Notes under the pieces: model-generated
Seen by the model: only the letters and a program-made list of their open reading frames with translations
Databases searched by the model: none
Told to the model about the DNA's origin: nothing
Assembly (NCBI GenBank): GCA_922989275.2
Contig: OV277866.1
Location: 77,350,328-77,414,327 of the forward strand
Length of the DNA stretch: 64,000 nucleotides
Reading direction: 5' to 3'
From: Gari tellinella
Lineage: Eukaryota; Mollusca; Bivalvia; Cardiida; Psammobiidae
Program-made: the position numbers and the translations under genes
Shown here: one piece after another, positions 52,301 to 62,689 of the stretch
Layout: each line of letters opens with the position of its first letter
How positions within the stretch are numbered: the first letter of the stretch is position 1

Positions 52301-53282
52301 AACTTTGAGAAAAACAGTAGACGACATTGCAGTCGTGTTTCATGTGAAGTAAAACGTATCAACATGCTAGTCGATTTACAGTAGAACCTCTCTATTACGA
52401 CCACTAAAAAGAAGGCTAATATTCTGTGTAAAAGACAGGTGACATCTTAAAGCTATGTGAAAGTGAAACAGAAAGCTCCTGTAGGAGCTTTCTGTTTCAC
52501 TTTTACATTGCTTTAAATAGACACCTGTCTCAAAAGACTAACATTTGACACACTGTAGTGGTCGTAATATAGGGTTTTTACTGTATATGAATGTTTTGCG
52601 AGGTCTAGTCCATTACCGACTATCTATGGTTGATTTTACAATAAATCCCCTCTGATCTTGGTCTAAATATTGTTTGTAAAGGAGGTATTTACTCGTAATA
52701 TGGTTCAATGGGTTAATATTAATAAAGCAATTTTTCACCTTAAAATATCTTTTCTTCTAGAAAAACTGTAGGCACGTGTCTTCGGTGCCTATAAGCAATT
52801 ACCCCAACTGTTGGGAAATACTCCATAAATACGCCTTTAACTTATTCCCCCGCTATTATATAGAAAAAATCCATTTTATACAGGCATGAATATGCAGCAT
52901 GGTAATGATTTGCTATATCCTAGCCGATGGTAGCTTAAAAAGGCTGAAATTACTCTCAACCCGCTTTAAGTGGTTACCTCTCTTCAAACTAAAAGCAGTT
53001 TATGGGGATAATGGGTTAAAAGTACTACATAATTACTTCATTTGATTTGTAGAGCTTTACGACAAGGTTTGAAAACGTGTCGTAGTTCAGGTCCCCTCTT
53101 TTATCGTCGTCAGTTTTCGATGTGTTCTTCACCTCGTCAATCTCATCCGAGGACGGGTTCAATCCGAACAGCTGACACCCCGTCCGAAGTTCTCGCGCGT
53201 CTATGGATCCGCACTTGTCAATATCTAGCATCTCAAATATTTCTTTGAGACGAATCTCCTCGTATTCTGTAAGATCTGCCAT
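49320..53282 (-). CDS. EF-hand calcium-binding protein, calmodulin/troponin-C type (3 exons)
   Basis: Exons 53282-53037, 52089-51985 and 49445-49320 have AG/GT borders, are all in phase 0, and give 158 residues plus TAA. This is the usual size of calmodulin, troponin C and small calcium sensors. The N terminus (MADLTEYEEIRLKEIFEMLD) is followed by one canonical loop at residues 20-31, D-I-D-K-C-G-S-I-D-A-R-E, with Cys at loop position 5. The second loop (58-69, DDDKRGDLNYDT) has Thr in place of the final Glu. The third and fourth (LKEGDNISRDNLKIIL; EKEGDKDTATRKEL) have lost key acidic positions. At most one strong calcium site is likely. The target is unknown. Introns hold family C, G and E MITEs and a 153-bp tandem array. 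Confidence 0.9.
49497..49711. mobile_element. MITE family L, full length (EF-hand intron 2)
   Basis: TTAACCGTGCCCCACGATCCC to GACATAAATGGGTTAA, with perfect stem at about 49536-49598 (AACAGTGTAGACTCTGAGCAG ... GCATTATGC turn). It begins 51 bp before exon 3 on the minus strand. Confidence 0.85.
49715..51065. repeat. 153-bp tandem array (7 units) inside a dispersed element
   Basis: The unit AACAAGGGCAATAACTCTG ... CTTGTTGTAATGAGTTGCCC ... AGATATGTTAATTTACAAT repeats with period 153 (the TGTAATG marker falls at 50121, 50274, 50427, 50580, 50733 and 50886, plus an older one near 49968). The element starts near AATAACGAGAGCACCGCAAAC. It ends with CGCAGACGCTGACGCAGACG and a perfect hairpin, TAGCTCGACTTTTTCG-type (51033-51063). 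It lies in EF-hand intron 2 and encodes nothing recognisable. Confidence 0.85.
51100..51165. repeat. Stand-alone palindrome module
   Basis: AACAGTGTGGACTGTTGATGAG ... CGCGTTACGCG ... CTCATCAGTGATGACTCTG, the same core type found inside several MITE families but without recognisable terminal repeats. Confidence 0.5.
51233..51465. mobile_element. MITE family C, full length (EF-hand intron 2)
   Basis: CAGTGGAGAAAACGTTATTC to ACGCTTTCTCTACTG, flanked by TA, with stem at about 51342-51403 (AACGGTTTGGAGCCTGCTCAG...). Confidence 0.85.
52117..52370. mobile_element. MITE family G, copy 2, right end lost (EF-hand intron 1)
   Basis: CGTTCCCTCTCTACAACGAC, AATATGTGCGTTGTTCGGAG and CTTGAATCCAGACCAGACGCC match copy 1; the palindrome is reduced and the right end missing. 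It starts about 28 bp upstream of exon 2 on the minus strand. Confidence 0.75.
52379..52583. mobile_element. MITE family E, full length (EF-hand intron 1)
   Basis: CAGTAGAACCTCTCTATTACG to TAATATAGGGTTTTTACTG, flanked by TA. The palindrome covers about 52436-52529 (AGGTGACATCTTAAAGC...CTCCTGTAGGAG turn). Confidence 0.9.
52815..53020. mobile_element. Family A MITE beside the EF-hand exon 1 donor
   Basis: ACTCCATAAATACGCCTTTAA to GGGGATAATGGGTTAA, with a broken stem (GCTTAAAAAGGCTGAAAT). Its right end is 17 bp from the end of exon 1. Confidence 0.75.
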
Positions 53283-53494
53283 TGTACAGCATGTACATTA
53301 ACTCATCGACACCTGCAATTTAAAATAGACTATTCCCATTCTCGTATAACTTTTCTTTCAGAACAAATTATGTAATATTAGCGAATTCACTGTCTTGCCT
53401 CAAATGCACTAGCTCCGCCAAGTAACCGCGAGTGCGCTTTTGAACGCACAACTCTTGTGTGAAAAAAGCGCCGAATAAATCGGATATAATAATA

Positions 53495-53530
53495 ATAATA
53501 ATAATTTTATCAATTTTAGAATTTTTTTTT
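53495..53530. repeat. (AAT)n microsatellite and poly-T
   Basis: ATAATAATAATAATAATAA followed by a T run; upstream of the EF-hand gene. Confidence 0.85.
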
Positions 53531-53570
53531 ATAATTATACTGATGAAATCGAACTAGTGATAATGTGAGT

Positions 53571-53645
53571 GTCAAACAGTTCAGATCCAAATCAGACACC
53601 GAGTTACTTAAATTGGTGTCTGATCTGGATCTGAACTGTTTGCAG
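53571..53645. repeat. Stand-alone palindrome module
   Basis: CAAACAGTTCAGATCCAAATC ... TGATCTGGATCTGAACTGTTTG forms a stem with a short asymmetric turn; no MITE ends were seen around it. Confidence 0.75.
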
Positions 53646-54237
53646 GTGTCACATTTTGGCAATGAAAAAAAAATTAATAAGTTTTTCTCACTTTTTTTTT
53701 CAGCTCATGCACACGTCCCATTCCAATGTCATGTCCGTTTAAATCCGAAACTATTGAGAACTCGGTACGGGTCTCCAAACCACGACAATAGTATAACAAG
53801 TTCTTCTTCCGCCAGATTAAATTACAAATCTTGATTGTCTATGATAGCTTTTTAAACCCTTATTTCTGTTTTAATGTCGTCTGCATTATTCAAACTCAAT
53901 ATTTTGCATTTTAACTGAAAAGAAAAACCAACCCACATATACGAGTGTCAGATTATCCTGGTCAGATATCGAAAAGTTCTTGATCTAATCTGCGAGGTTA
54001 ATGACAGTACAGTAACGACTGACCGTAACAGAATTACCTCCCTAGATGAGCAGATCGCGACCTGATCAACTGCAAACAGTTTGGATCGAGATCAGACGCC
54101 GCGTAGTTTGACAGTTTGACACTCGTATCAATGTGTGTTGGGGGTTAAACAATAAAATAAATCAAGCAGGCGAACATTTTAAGTAGCCGATACTGCAGTA
54201 ATGTACAGTAGCGATGTCCAGAGTTAAGACAATGTTA

Positions 54238-54483
54238 CAGTGGAGAAAACGTTATTCTTTCCCAAAAAACGCGTTTACGCTAAAACTAATATTTGCAGTG
54301 CAAACAGTTTGGAGCCAGATCAGACGCCGGGTAACCCGGCGTCTGATCAGGCTCCAAATTGTTTGCCACCAAGATAAACAAGAATTATCAGAATTGTCCA
54401 AAAGTTGTTCTTTTCTACGTTTTAGTGCTTTGCGTTTGCGTACGTTTGCGTTTAAACGGGAAAGAATAACAGATTCTCCACTG
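54238..54483. mobile_element. MITE family C, inverted, full length
   Basis: CAGTGGAGAAAACGTTATTC to AATAACAGATTCTCCACTG, flanked by TA. The perfect stem is at 54301-54364. Long open frames through this element are a by-product of its palindrome. Confidence 0.9.
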
Positions 54484-54782
54484 TATTTATTTCAAAACAA
54501 AATTCGTACGCTAGCCTATCAAGTAACACTTGTATTGTTATACAGTTTGTACATGTTAACACTGTGGCATAGTTTTGAAAGAAAATACATTGATCTGCAG
54601 GTTACGCCCCGAGACGCGGGCATGTACTCCGGCGATACCCTAACAGGCAAAATTATGGTCTGTCGTCTGCACAAATTTATGATAGGCATATCAAATGTAT
54701 GTATATTTACTGACTACATATCAGTGCAACGATAACAAAACGTTTTGATACCTGGTATAAGACGATGAGTTATTCTGCGTCT

Positions 54783-55025
54783 GGGGCCCGTTTCATAAAA
54801 CTTCGTACGACAAAAACGATCGTAAGTCTAAACTTTAAAATACATCTAATTTCTGATTTCTCCATCTAATCCTGTCCTGTGACATCTCTTTGGAAGCGTC
54901 TTGAAAAGACGCTTCCAAAGAGATGTCACAAGACATTATTAGATGGAGAAATAAATAATAATTGATACTTTTATAATCTGACTTATGACAACAATTGTCG
55001 TACGAAGTTTTATGAAACGGGCCCC
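54783..55025. mobile_element. MITE family F, copy 2
   Basis: GGGGCCCGTTTCATAAAAC to TTTTATGAAACGGGCCCC. Inner perfect palindrome GACATCTCTTTGGAAGCGTC at 54881-54928, and outer arms CGTACGACA / TGTCGTACG. Confidence 0.9.
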
Positions 55026-55146
55026 AGAACCCTAGTGACGAGTACATGCATCCTTCACAATCAGACTCAGTGAATCTGTAAATAGTACACTTGTCCTATG
55101 CAAACAGTCTAGATCCAGTCCTCTGACCAAGATCTATGCTTTCGTC

Positions 55147-55462
55147 AAACAATATATTATGGGAGACAAATATTTAGTGTGTTGTTGGGAGGGTGTTTTT
55201 ATAAGGAGGGAAGAGTACGTTTGCCAACAGATGGAAGCTAGTCTGGTCTGGGTCCAAACTGTTTGTCACTGGTCTTTATTTTTCTTCCATCAAAATGTAA
55301 CATTGAGAAAAAATGGCAGACGACAATTTTAAGCAGACGATATTGCAGTAGTGAAAGTGTTAGACATGATTTTCTTGTTTAGGGAACAGCGGCAAACGTT
55401 GTTGTAAGGAGGGAGACGTCGTTTGGAGGCCCATTGTACATAGGGAGGGAACACTGTTTTAA
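55147..55462. mobile_element. MITE family G, copy 3, degraded
   Basis: TATTATGGGAGACAAATATTT, TTGTTGGGAGGGTG, GCCAACAGATGGAAGC and GTTGTTGTAAGGAGGGAGACG are recognisable; the right end GGGAGGGAACACTG is intact. Confidence 0.7.
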
Positions 55463-55713
55463 CTGGACACTATCGAATTGTCCATTGCATTTGAAGTTTC
55501 AGATGTAAATGAGATAAATGACTGGCAGGGACTATTACATGTATTATTTAAATATCGTCTGCAACCATTTCACCAGATGAATAATCTGCAATTTTCAGGG
55601 CTATCATAAGTTGCTCATAAAGAATCCTAAGCCATGATTTTCAAATTTTCTAGCGCGATTTTGGGAATCGTATCTTTAACCCTTTCGCTATCAAGCTCTA
55701 TAACACTAACCTA

Positions 55714-55958
55714 CAGCGGAGAATCTGTTATTCTTTCCCGTTTAAACGCAAACGTACGCAAACGCAAAGTACTAAAACGTAGAAAAGAACAATTTTTGGA
55801 CAATTCTGATAATTCATGTTTATCTTGGTGGCAAACAATTTGGAGCCTGATCAGACGCCGGGTTACCTGGCGTCTGATCTGGCTCCAAACTGTTTGCACT
55901 GCAAATAATAGTTTTAGCGTAAACGCGTTTATTGGGAAAGAATAACAGATTCTCCACT
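55714..55958. mobile_element. MITE family C, full length
   Basis: CAGCGGAGAATCTGTTATTC to ACAGATTCTCCACTA. It is almost the reverse complement of the copy at 54238 over its whole length, so both derive from a recent burst. Confidence 0.9.
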
Positions 55959-55971
55959 ATAATTATGCAAA

Positions 55972-56036
55972 CTGTTTGTATTCAGATCAGACGCCGCGTA
56001 ACACGGCGTTTGATTTGGATCTAAACTGTTTGACAC
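55972..56036. repeat. Stand-alone palindrome module
   Basis: AACTGTTTGTATTCAGATCAG ... GCGTAACACGGC ... TTTGGATCTAAACTGTTTG, immediately beside the family C copy. Confidence 0.6.
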
Positions 56037-56469
56037 CCGTATTGGTTTAAACATAATTTATTATTATATCATTTTAGATATTGTACCTGAACATACTAAT
56101 GTACATTGATATAATGGAAAAGGATTGGATCAAAAGCTATGCTTATAGAGATCCTTTCCTTTGAAGTATTTGAAATACACTATTGACGTCCATATTAATG
56201 TTTCCCTAGTAAAAACGCATAAAATTCCAAATGTTAATGGTAAAAGCAGAAATCCGAAGGTTTCGGAAAACCCCGTAGGACTGGAGAATTTAGAAAAATC
56301 CGAAGATTTCGGAAAAATCCGATGAAATGGCGGCCCTGTCGAATTACCCATAGAATTTGAAGTTTCAGAGGTCAATGAATTTAACTATCGTCTGCATCAA
56401 TATACCAGATGAATTATCTGAAATGTTTGTCAAGAAATAATCACTAATTCCAAAACAGTGTAGATTTAG

Positions 56470-57630
56470 TTGTAATGCTCAGAGACTCCATGTTTCAGTC
56501 GTCACCCATTAGCCAGTAGTGTGCACTGAGAGCTTATTCCGGGCCTTCACGCTGGCCAAAATGTGTACGGACTCTTACAAAGGGGGTCTGGGGCATGATG
56601 CCCTTGGACTTTTATTCCTAGATGGTCTCTGGTGAGTTCTAAGGGCGTTTCCAACATTCCTAACAGGTATAATACAAACATAAATCTATGTAACAACAAG
56701 ACTGCGCGTTCAATAAACGCTTATGCCCCCGGTGGCATCCTTGACAATATGTTCTTTTCTAAGTCCAAATTAGGTCAAGGTCAGGGTCAAACTGAGCTTG
56801 GGTATTATTGGTGAGTTGGTAATGGTCCAAGGCAATAACTGTATGAAGCATTGTAGTAAACAGTCAGTGTTGATGCTAGACGAAACGGTAAAATCTAGTT
56901 AACCGAGAAATAGCCTATTTAAAATATTCTAAGTCCAAATTAGGTCAAGGTCAAAATCAAAGTTGGGTGATACTGGTGGATAGGGGATGGTCCAAGGCAA
57001 CAACTGTATAAGTATCAAAGCATTTGGGTAAGCGGTGTTGATGCTAGACGAAACGGTAAAATATACTTAACCTTGTTACGGACGCACACACACACGGACG
57101 GACGGACAGGACGATTAATATATGCTCCCGCACCTGTCGATGCCGGGGGCATAAAAATGACCCAAACTATTTAATCTAGGATATCATTTTCGACAGGTTG
57201 CTTTCCAACTACATGTATTTAATCTCTTACACCCTACCCTACGGGTCTACTCCTATGAGTGTACGCCAAAAGTGTGTACGGACTCTTACTAGGGGGTTCG
57301 GGAACATGCTCCCCCGGAAAATTGTATTCCTATATTTCTGGTGCACTCTTAGGGCGTTTTGCGCATTTAAAACAGGTCAAATACTAATGTTAATCTATGT
57401 AAATATTCAGCTTAAAATAACAAATTGTTAATATTATGGGATAATATATAGATGCATTTTGACGTTGTCTTCCGGCTATTAGCCTAAAAAACATACCCAC
57501 ATCCCTTCTGATTAGTGTACATACTGGGTGGTCAGGCTCCTACGGGAAACTTTTCATTTCTAGATGGTCTCTAGTGCGTTCTGCACATTCAAAACAGATA
57601 AAATACTAACATTAATCTATGTAAAAAAAA
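56470..57630. repeat. Dispersed repeats with GCCCCCGG-type ends
   Basis: 56725-57156 begins TTATGCCCCCGGTGGCATCC, holds two units (TAAGTCCAAATTAGGTCAAG at 56759 and 56928, spacing 169), a CACACACACACGGACGGACGG segment, and ends GCACCTGTCGATGCCGGGGG. A separate unit of about 100 bp (TAGATGGTCTCT...AATCTATGTAA) occurs at 56595, 57330 and 57560. No gene was recognised. Confidence 0.65.
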
Positions 57631-57766
57631 TCTGCAGCTAATATTGGCAAAATTATGCCCCCTCCTGTTCTATACAATGTACCCGTAAACAGTATACTTT
57701 TCATAATATATGCAAACAATGTAGATACTTTCAACATCTGGTCATTGACCATTGAGCTACATACCT

Positions 57767-57999
57767 GGGGCCCGTTTCATAAGACAAAAACGATCATAAG
57801 TCAAAACTTAAAAATACATTTAATGTCTGATTTCTCTATCTAATCCTGTCTTGTGACATCTCTTTGGAATCGTCTTTTCAAGACGATTCCAAAAAGATGT
57901 CACAAGACAGGATTAGATGGAGAAATAAATAATAATTGAAACTTTTATAATTTGACTTACGACAACACTTGTTGTACGAAGTCTTATGAAATAGGCCCC
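57767..57999. mobile_element. MITE family F, copy 3
   Basis: GGGGCCCGTTTCATAAGAC to CTTATGAAATAGGCCCC. The inner palindrome CTTTTCAAGACGATTCC is intact, with ATCTAATCCTGTCTTGTGAC arms on both sides. Confidence 0.9.
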
Positions 58000-58137
58000 A
58001 GGGTCTGGAATCCGACACACCGTTTTATCTGGGAGTATATTTGTGCTAAGTTATTTTATACTGCATCCATAATTGATTGAGTTTGAGCACAGACAAGGCA
58101 AAATGTACCCCTTTAGGAATTTTAATCCCGTGACCCT

Positions 58138-58308
58138 GGGGCCCCGTTTCATAAAACTTCATGTCGTAAGTCAGATTATAGTCTTAATTATTATTTATAT
58201 CTCCATCTTATCCTATCTTCTGACATCTTTTTGGAATCGTCTTTTCAAGACGATTCCAAAAAGATGTCACAAGACATTTGTCGTAAGAAGCTTTATGAAA
58301 CGGGCCCC
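58138..58308. mobile_element. MITE family F, copy 4, shortened
   Basis: GGGGCCCCGTTTCATAAAAC to TTTATGAAACGGGCCCC. About 60 bp of the right arm is missing between CACAAGACA and TTTGTCGTAAG. Confidence 0.9.
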
Positions 58309-58376
58309 GATCTCCAGAAATTGGTCTTGTGCAGGACGCGTCGTTTTCGCTAGATCATTCGCGCCAAATTATTACA

Positions 58377-61300
58377 CAAGAGGGCCATGGCCCACAAGTC
58401 GCTCACCTGAGAACCTTGTACCTCAGCTGACTGGGCAAGACAATATTCTGAATATATATAGCTATAAAAAGATTTTTAAAGGTTTTCCTATATAAGTCTA
58501 TATAAAACTGATCAGCCACGGGGCGGGGCCAAAATTTGAACAATCTTGGTGGAGGACCATAAGGCAAAGCTACATTTCAAATATAAATGATCTGGGCCAT
58601 ACAGTTTCAGAGAAGAAGATTGTTAAAGGTTTTCCTATGAAAAAAACTGATAAGCCCAAGGGTGGGGCCATTTTTGGCCAAGGGTCATAATTTGAACAAT
58701 CTTGGTAGAGGACCATAAGGCAAAGCTATATATAGTTTCAGAGAAGATTTTTAAAGGTTTTCCTAAATAAGTCTATGTAAAACTGAAAAGCCCCAGGGCG
58801 GGGCAAATTTTGACCCGGGGTCATAATTTGAACAATATAGGTAGAAGTCCATAATGCAAAGCTACATGTCAAATATTATTGATCTAGACCATACAGTTTC
58901 AGAGAAGAAGATTTTCAAAAGTTTTCCTATGACAAGAGCCCCATGGGGCATATTTCGCTCACCTGAGAATAGCTGACAAAATGGAGCTGATGTCCAGGAC
59001 GGGGTCATTTTTTACCCGAGGGGCACAATTTGAACAATCTTGATAGAGGACCTGTAGATGAGTCTATGTGATAAATATCTAAGATCAGGGTACTTGGGTT
59101 TTAGACGAGAAGATTTTTGTAAGTTTCCATTGAAAAAATCTTAATTTTAGCTCCTGTGACCTACATATTAAACAGACTGGAACCATTTGAACAAAATAGT
59201 TTAAGGAAATCTAGAAGTGTCACCATGCCAAATATCAAAGCTCTGGCCATATTAGTTTCAGAGAAGACATTTGAAAATTTCACTATATAACTATGTAAAC
59301 TGTGACACCCGGGGCGGGGCTAATTTTGACCCCAGGGACATAATTTGAACAAACTTGATAGAGGACCTGTAGGCGATGCTATGTGCCAAATATCTAAGCT
59401 CTGGACCTTGTAGAGGATATTTTAAGATTTCCTTATTTTTTCACTTTGGTTGTGTTCTACATTGTTTTTAATTCTTCAAACCAATTTGAAAGAGGAACAT
59501 TCCTGTAAAGTTTGGTTGAAATCTGTCAAGCGGTATAGGAGGAGATGTCATTTGAAGCAATTGTTAACGATGACGCACGACGGACACAGGGTCATCCCAA
59601 TAGCTCAATCTGAGTATTTGGCTCAGATGAGCTAACAAGAGGCCCAGAGGGCCACATTTCGCTCACCTGAGAACATTAGAAGCTGACTGGGCAAGACAAC
59701 ATTTTGATATAGCTATGACCCAGGTGTCATAATTTGATCTAGGTAGAGGACCACAATGCGAAGCTTCATCTCAGATATTGATGATCTGGGCCTAACGGTT
59801 TAAGAGAAGAAGATTTTTAAAGGTTTTCCCGTAAAAAAAACCCTGACAAGCCCAGGACGGGGCCAATTTTTGGCCCGGGGTCATAATTTGAACACACCGG
59901 GTAGAGAACCACATAGCAAAGCTACGTATATGTCAAATATTAAAGATCTGGGCCTTAAAGTTTTAGAGAAGAAGATTTTTAAAGGTTTTCCTATATAAGT
60001 CTATGTAAAACTGATAAGCCCCAGGGCGGGCCAAATTTGATCCAGGGGTCATAATTTGAACAATCTTGGTAGAAGACCATAGGGCAAAGCTACATGTCAA
60101 ATATAAATGATCTGGGCCTTATGGTTTCAGAGAAGAAGATTTTTAAAGGTTTTCCTATGAAATACTAATAACCCCAAGGGCGGGGCCATTTTTGGCCCGG
60201 GGTCATAATTTGAACAATCTTGGTAGAGGACCATAAGGCAAAGCCATGTGCCAAATATTAAAGATCTTGGCCCTATAGTTTCAGAGAAGAAGATTTTTAA
60301 AGGTTTTCCTATATAAGTCTATGTAAAACTGATAAGCCCCGGGGCGGGTCCAATTTTGACCTGGGGGTCATAATTTGAACAATCTTGGTAGAGGACCATA
60401 AGACAAAGCTACATGTCAAATATTAATGATCTAGGCCATACAGTTTCAGAGAAGAAGATTTTTAAAGGTTTTCTATGAAAAACTAATAAGCCAAAGGGCG
60501 GGGCCATTTTTGGCCCGGGGGTCATAATTTGAACAATCGTGGTAGAGGTCCACAAGGCAAAGTTTTGTGCCAAATATTAAAGATCTTGGACTTACAGTTT
60601 CAGAGAAGAAGATTTTTAAATGTTTTCCTATATAAGTCTATGTAAAACTGATAAGCCCCAGGGCGTGGCCAATTTTGACCCGGGGGTCATAATTTGAACA
60701 ATCTTGGTAGAGGACCATAAGACAAAGCTACATGTCAAATATTAATGATCTTGGCCTTACAGTTTGAGAGAAGAAGATTTTTAAAGGTTTTCCTATATAA
60801 GTCTATGTAAAACTGATAAGCCCCAGGGCGTGGCCAATTTTGACCCGGGGTCATAATTTGAACAATCTTGGTAGAGGACCATAAGACAAAGCTACATGTC
60901 AAATATTAATGATCTAGGCCATACAGTTTCTGAGAAGAAGATTTTTAAAGGTTTTCCTAAGAAAAACTGATAAGCCCTAGGGCGGGGCCATTTTTGGCCC
61001 CAGGGTCAAAATTTGAACATTCTTGCTAGGAGATCATTAGGTAATGATACATACCAAATATCAAAGGTCTGGGCCTTTGGGTTTCTGAGAAGAAGATTTT
61101 TAAAGATTTTCTTATGCATCAAAAGTTGTCTATACGGTCATGTTAGAAAATCTGGTCCCACAGCAAGGGGAATAACTCTAGCCAAAAACATTGAACAAGA
61201 TTTCGTTCCCCCTTGCCACTGATGCTAATGACAAAGTTTGGTTGAAATCGGGTCAGTGGATTCTGAGGAGATGTTGTTTGAAAATGTGGACGTACGACGG

Positions 61301-61753
61301 ACACCGGACGACAGACACCGGACGGAATGGTATCACAATAGCTCATCCTGAGACTTCGGCTCAGGTGAGGTAATAAAACTGATAAGCCCCAGGGCGGTGC
61401 CATTTTTGGCCCCAGGGTCAAAATTTGAACAATCTTGGTAGAAGATCATTAGGTAATGATACATGCCAAATATCAAAGGTATTGGTCTTTCTGAGAAGAT
61501 TTTTTAAAGATTTTCTTATGCATTAATAGTTGTCTATATGGTCATGTTAGAAAATCTGGTCCCACAGCAAGGGAAATAACTCTAGCCAAAATCTTTGAAC
61601 AACATTTCGTTCCCCCTTGTCACTGATGCTTCTGACAAAATTTGGTTGAAATCTGGTCAGTGGTTTCAGAGGAGATGTTTGAAAATGTGAACGGACGATG
61701 TACAGAATGTGATCACAATAGCGCATCCTGAGGCGAAGGCTCAGGTGAGCTAA
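58377..61753 (+). repeat. R1 repeat array: abutting head/tail elements with about 160-bp internal units
   Basis: Heads (AAGAGGGCCATGGCCCACAA..TCGCTCACCTGAG at 58377; a second at 58933; a third at 59635) and tails (AATAGCTCA...CTCAGATGAGCTAA at 59600-59633; TAGCTCATCCTGAG...CTCAGGTGAGGTAA near 61340-61372; AGCGCATCCTGAGG...CTCAGGTGAGCTAA at 61720-61753) divide it into four elements. Between them, units with CATAATTTGAACAATCTTGG, GATCTGGGCC, TTTCAGAGAAGAAGATTTTT and GGGGCCAATTTTGACC recur every roughly 155-165 bp, about ten times in 59700-61000. Each tail is a short hairpin. No open reading frame was recognised. Confidence 0.85.
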
Positions 61754-61891
61754 AAATCAATCCATGTATGATGGAGCTAGGACAAGATAAAAGGTCCCCC
61801 TTTTTACCTCAGACTATGACATTGACCCTACAGACCTAGTCTTAACCATGGCATATTGAATTCTCTAGGATATTTCTGCTAAATAATTTTA

Positions 61892-62630
61892 TAAGAGCCA
61901 AGATGGCTCTATATCGCTCACCTGGTACACAATGTAAATTTTGACCTATAATGACCTAGAAGATTATGACCCTACATAACCAACAATCAACCATGACCTA
62001 GATTTAAATGAGGCAAACATTTTGAGCAAGTTACATTCAGATCAAAAGAGATTGTAGCTTCTGGAGTGTTAACTAGGTATTTTTATGATTTGACCTAGTG
62101 ACCAAGTTATTGAACCGACATGACCAATATTTGAACCATACCTAGATATTAGTGAGGCAAACATTTATTCCAAAATTCACTAAGATCAAATGAAATGTGT
62201 GGCCTTTAGTGTATTAAGATATTTCTATGATTTGACCTAGTGACCTAGTTTTTGCCAGTGTTGACCAATATTCAAACAGGAAATAGAGTACATCCAGGGC
62301 CATATTCTAACTTATTCACTTAAAGATAAAAGGGAAAATGTGGTCTCTAGAGTATTAACAAGGTTTTTCTATGATTTGGCCTAGTGACGAACCGACATGA
62401 CAAATATTTAAACATGACCTAGATATCAATGAAACAAACAGTTTGACAAAGTTCCATCAGGATTCAATGAGTTTGTAGCCTCTAGAGTGTTAACTAGATT
62501 TTTCTTTGAAATGACAAACATGGTCATCAAACTTCATGAAGATCGGATGAAATTTGTAGCCGCTAGTGGACGATGGACATCCAGCAACCCTAGTAGCTCA
62601 CCTTTGCACTTTGTTCCAGGTGAGCTAGAA
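61892..62630 (+). repeat. R1-type element, different internal unit
   Basis: Head TAAGAGCCAAGATGGCTC...TCGCTCACCTGG and tail hairpin TAGCTCACCTTTGCAC / GTTCCAGGTGAGCTAG are as in R1. The body repeats TATGATTTGACCTAGTGACC, with ATGACCTAGATATCAATGA, about every 130-150 bp. Confidence 0.8.
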
Positions 62631-62689
62631 ATCCATCCATACATGATGTTATTACAAATGTAAAGCCCAGAATAAACGAAATATCCCTT

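Noticed and set aside
53700..53838. Plus-strand exon after a TTTTTTTTTCAG acceptor, encoding PKLLRTRYGSPNHDN...
   Set aside because: No upstream exon was found between here and the divergent EF-hand gene. The short stretch could arise by chance after a poly-T; kept only as a note.
54214..54735. 173-codon open frame on the plus strand, and related frames of 60-103 codons at 55634-55945 and 51092-51491
   Set aside because: They read through family C MITE palindromes (ends CAGTGGAGAA, stem AACAGTTTGGAGCC). The same peptides appear on both strands because the DNA is an inverted repeat.
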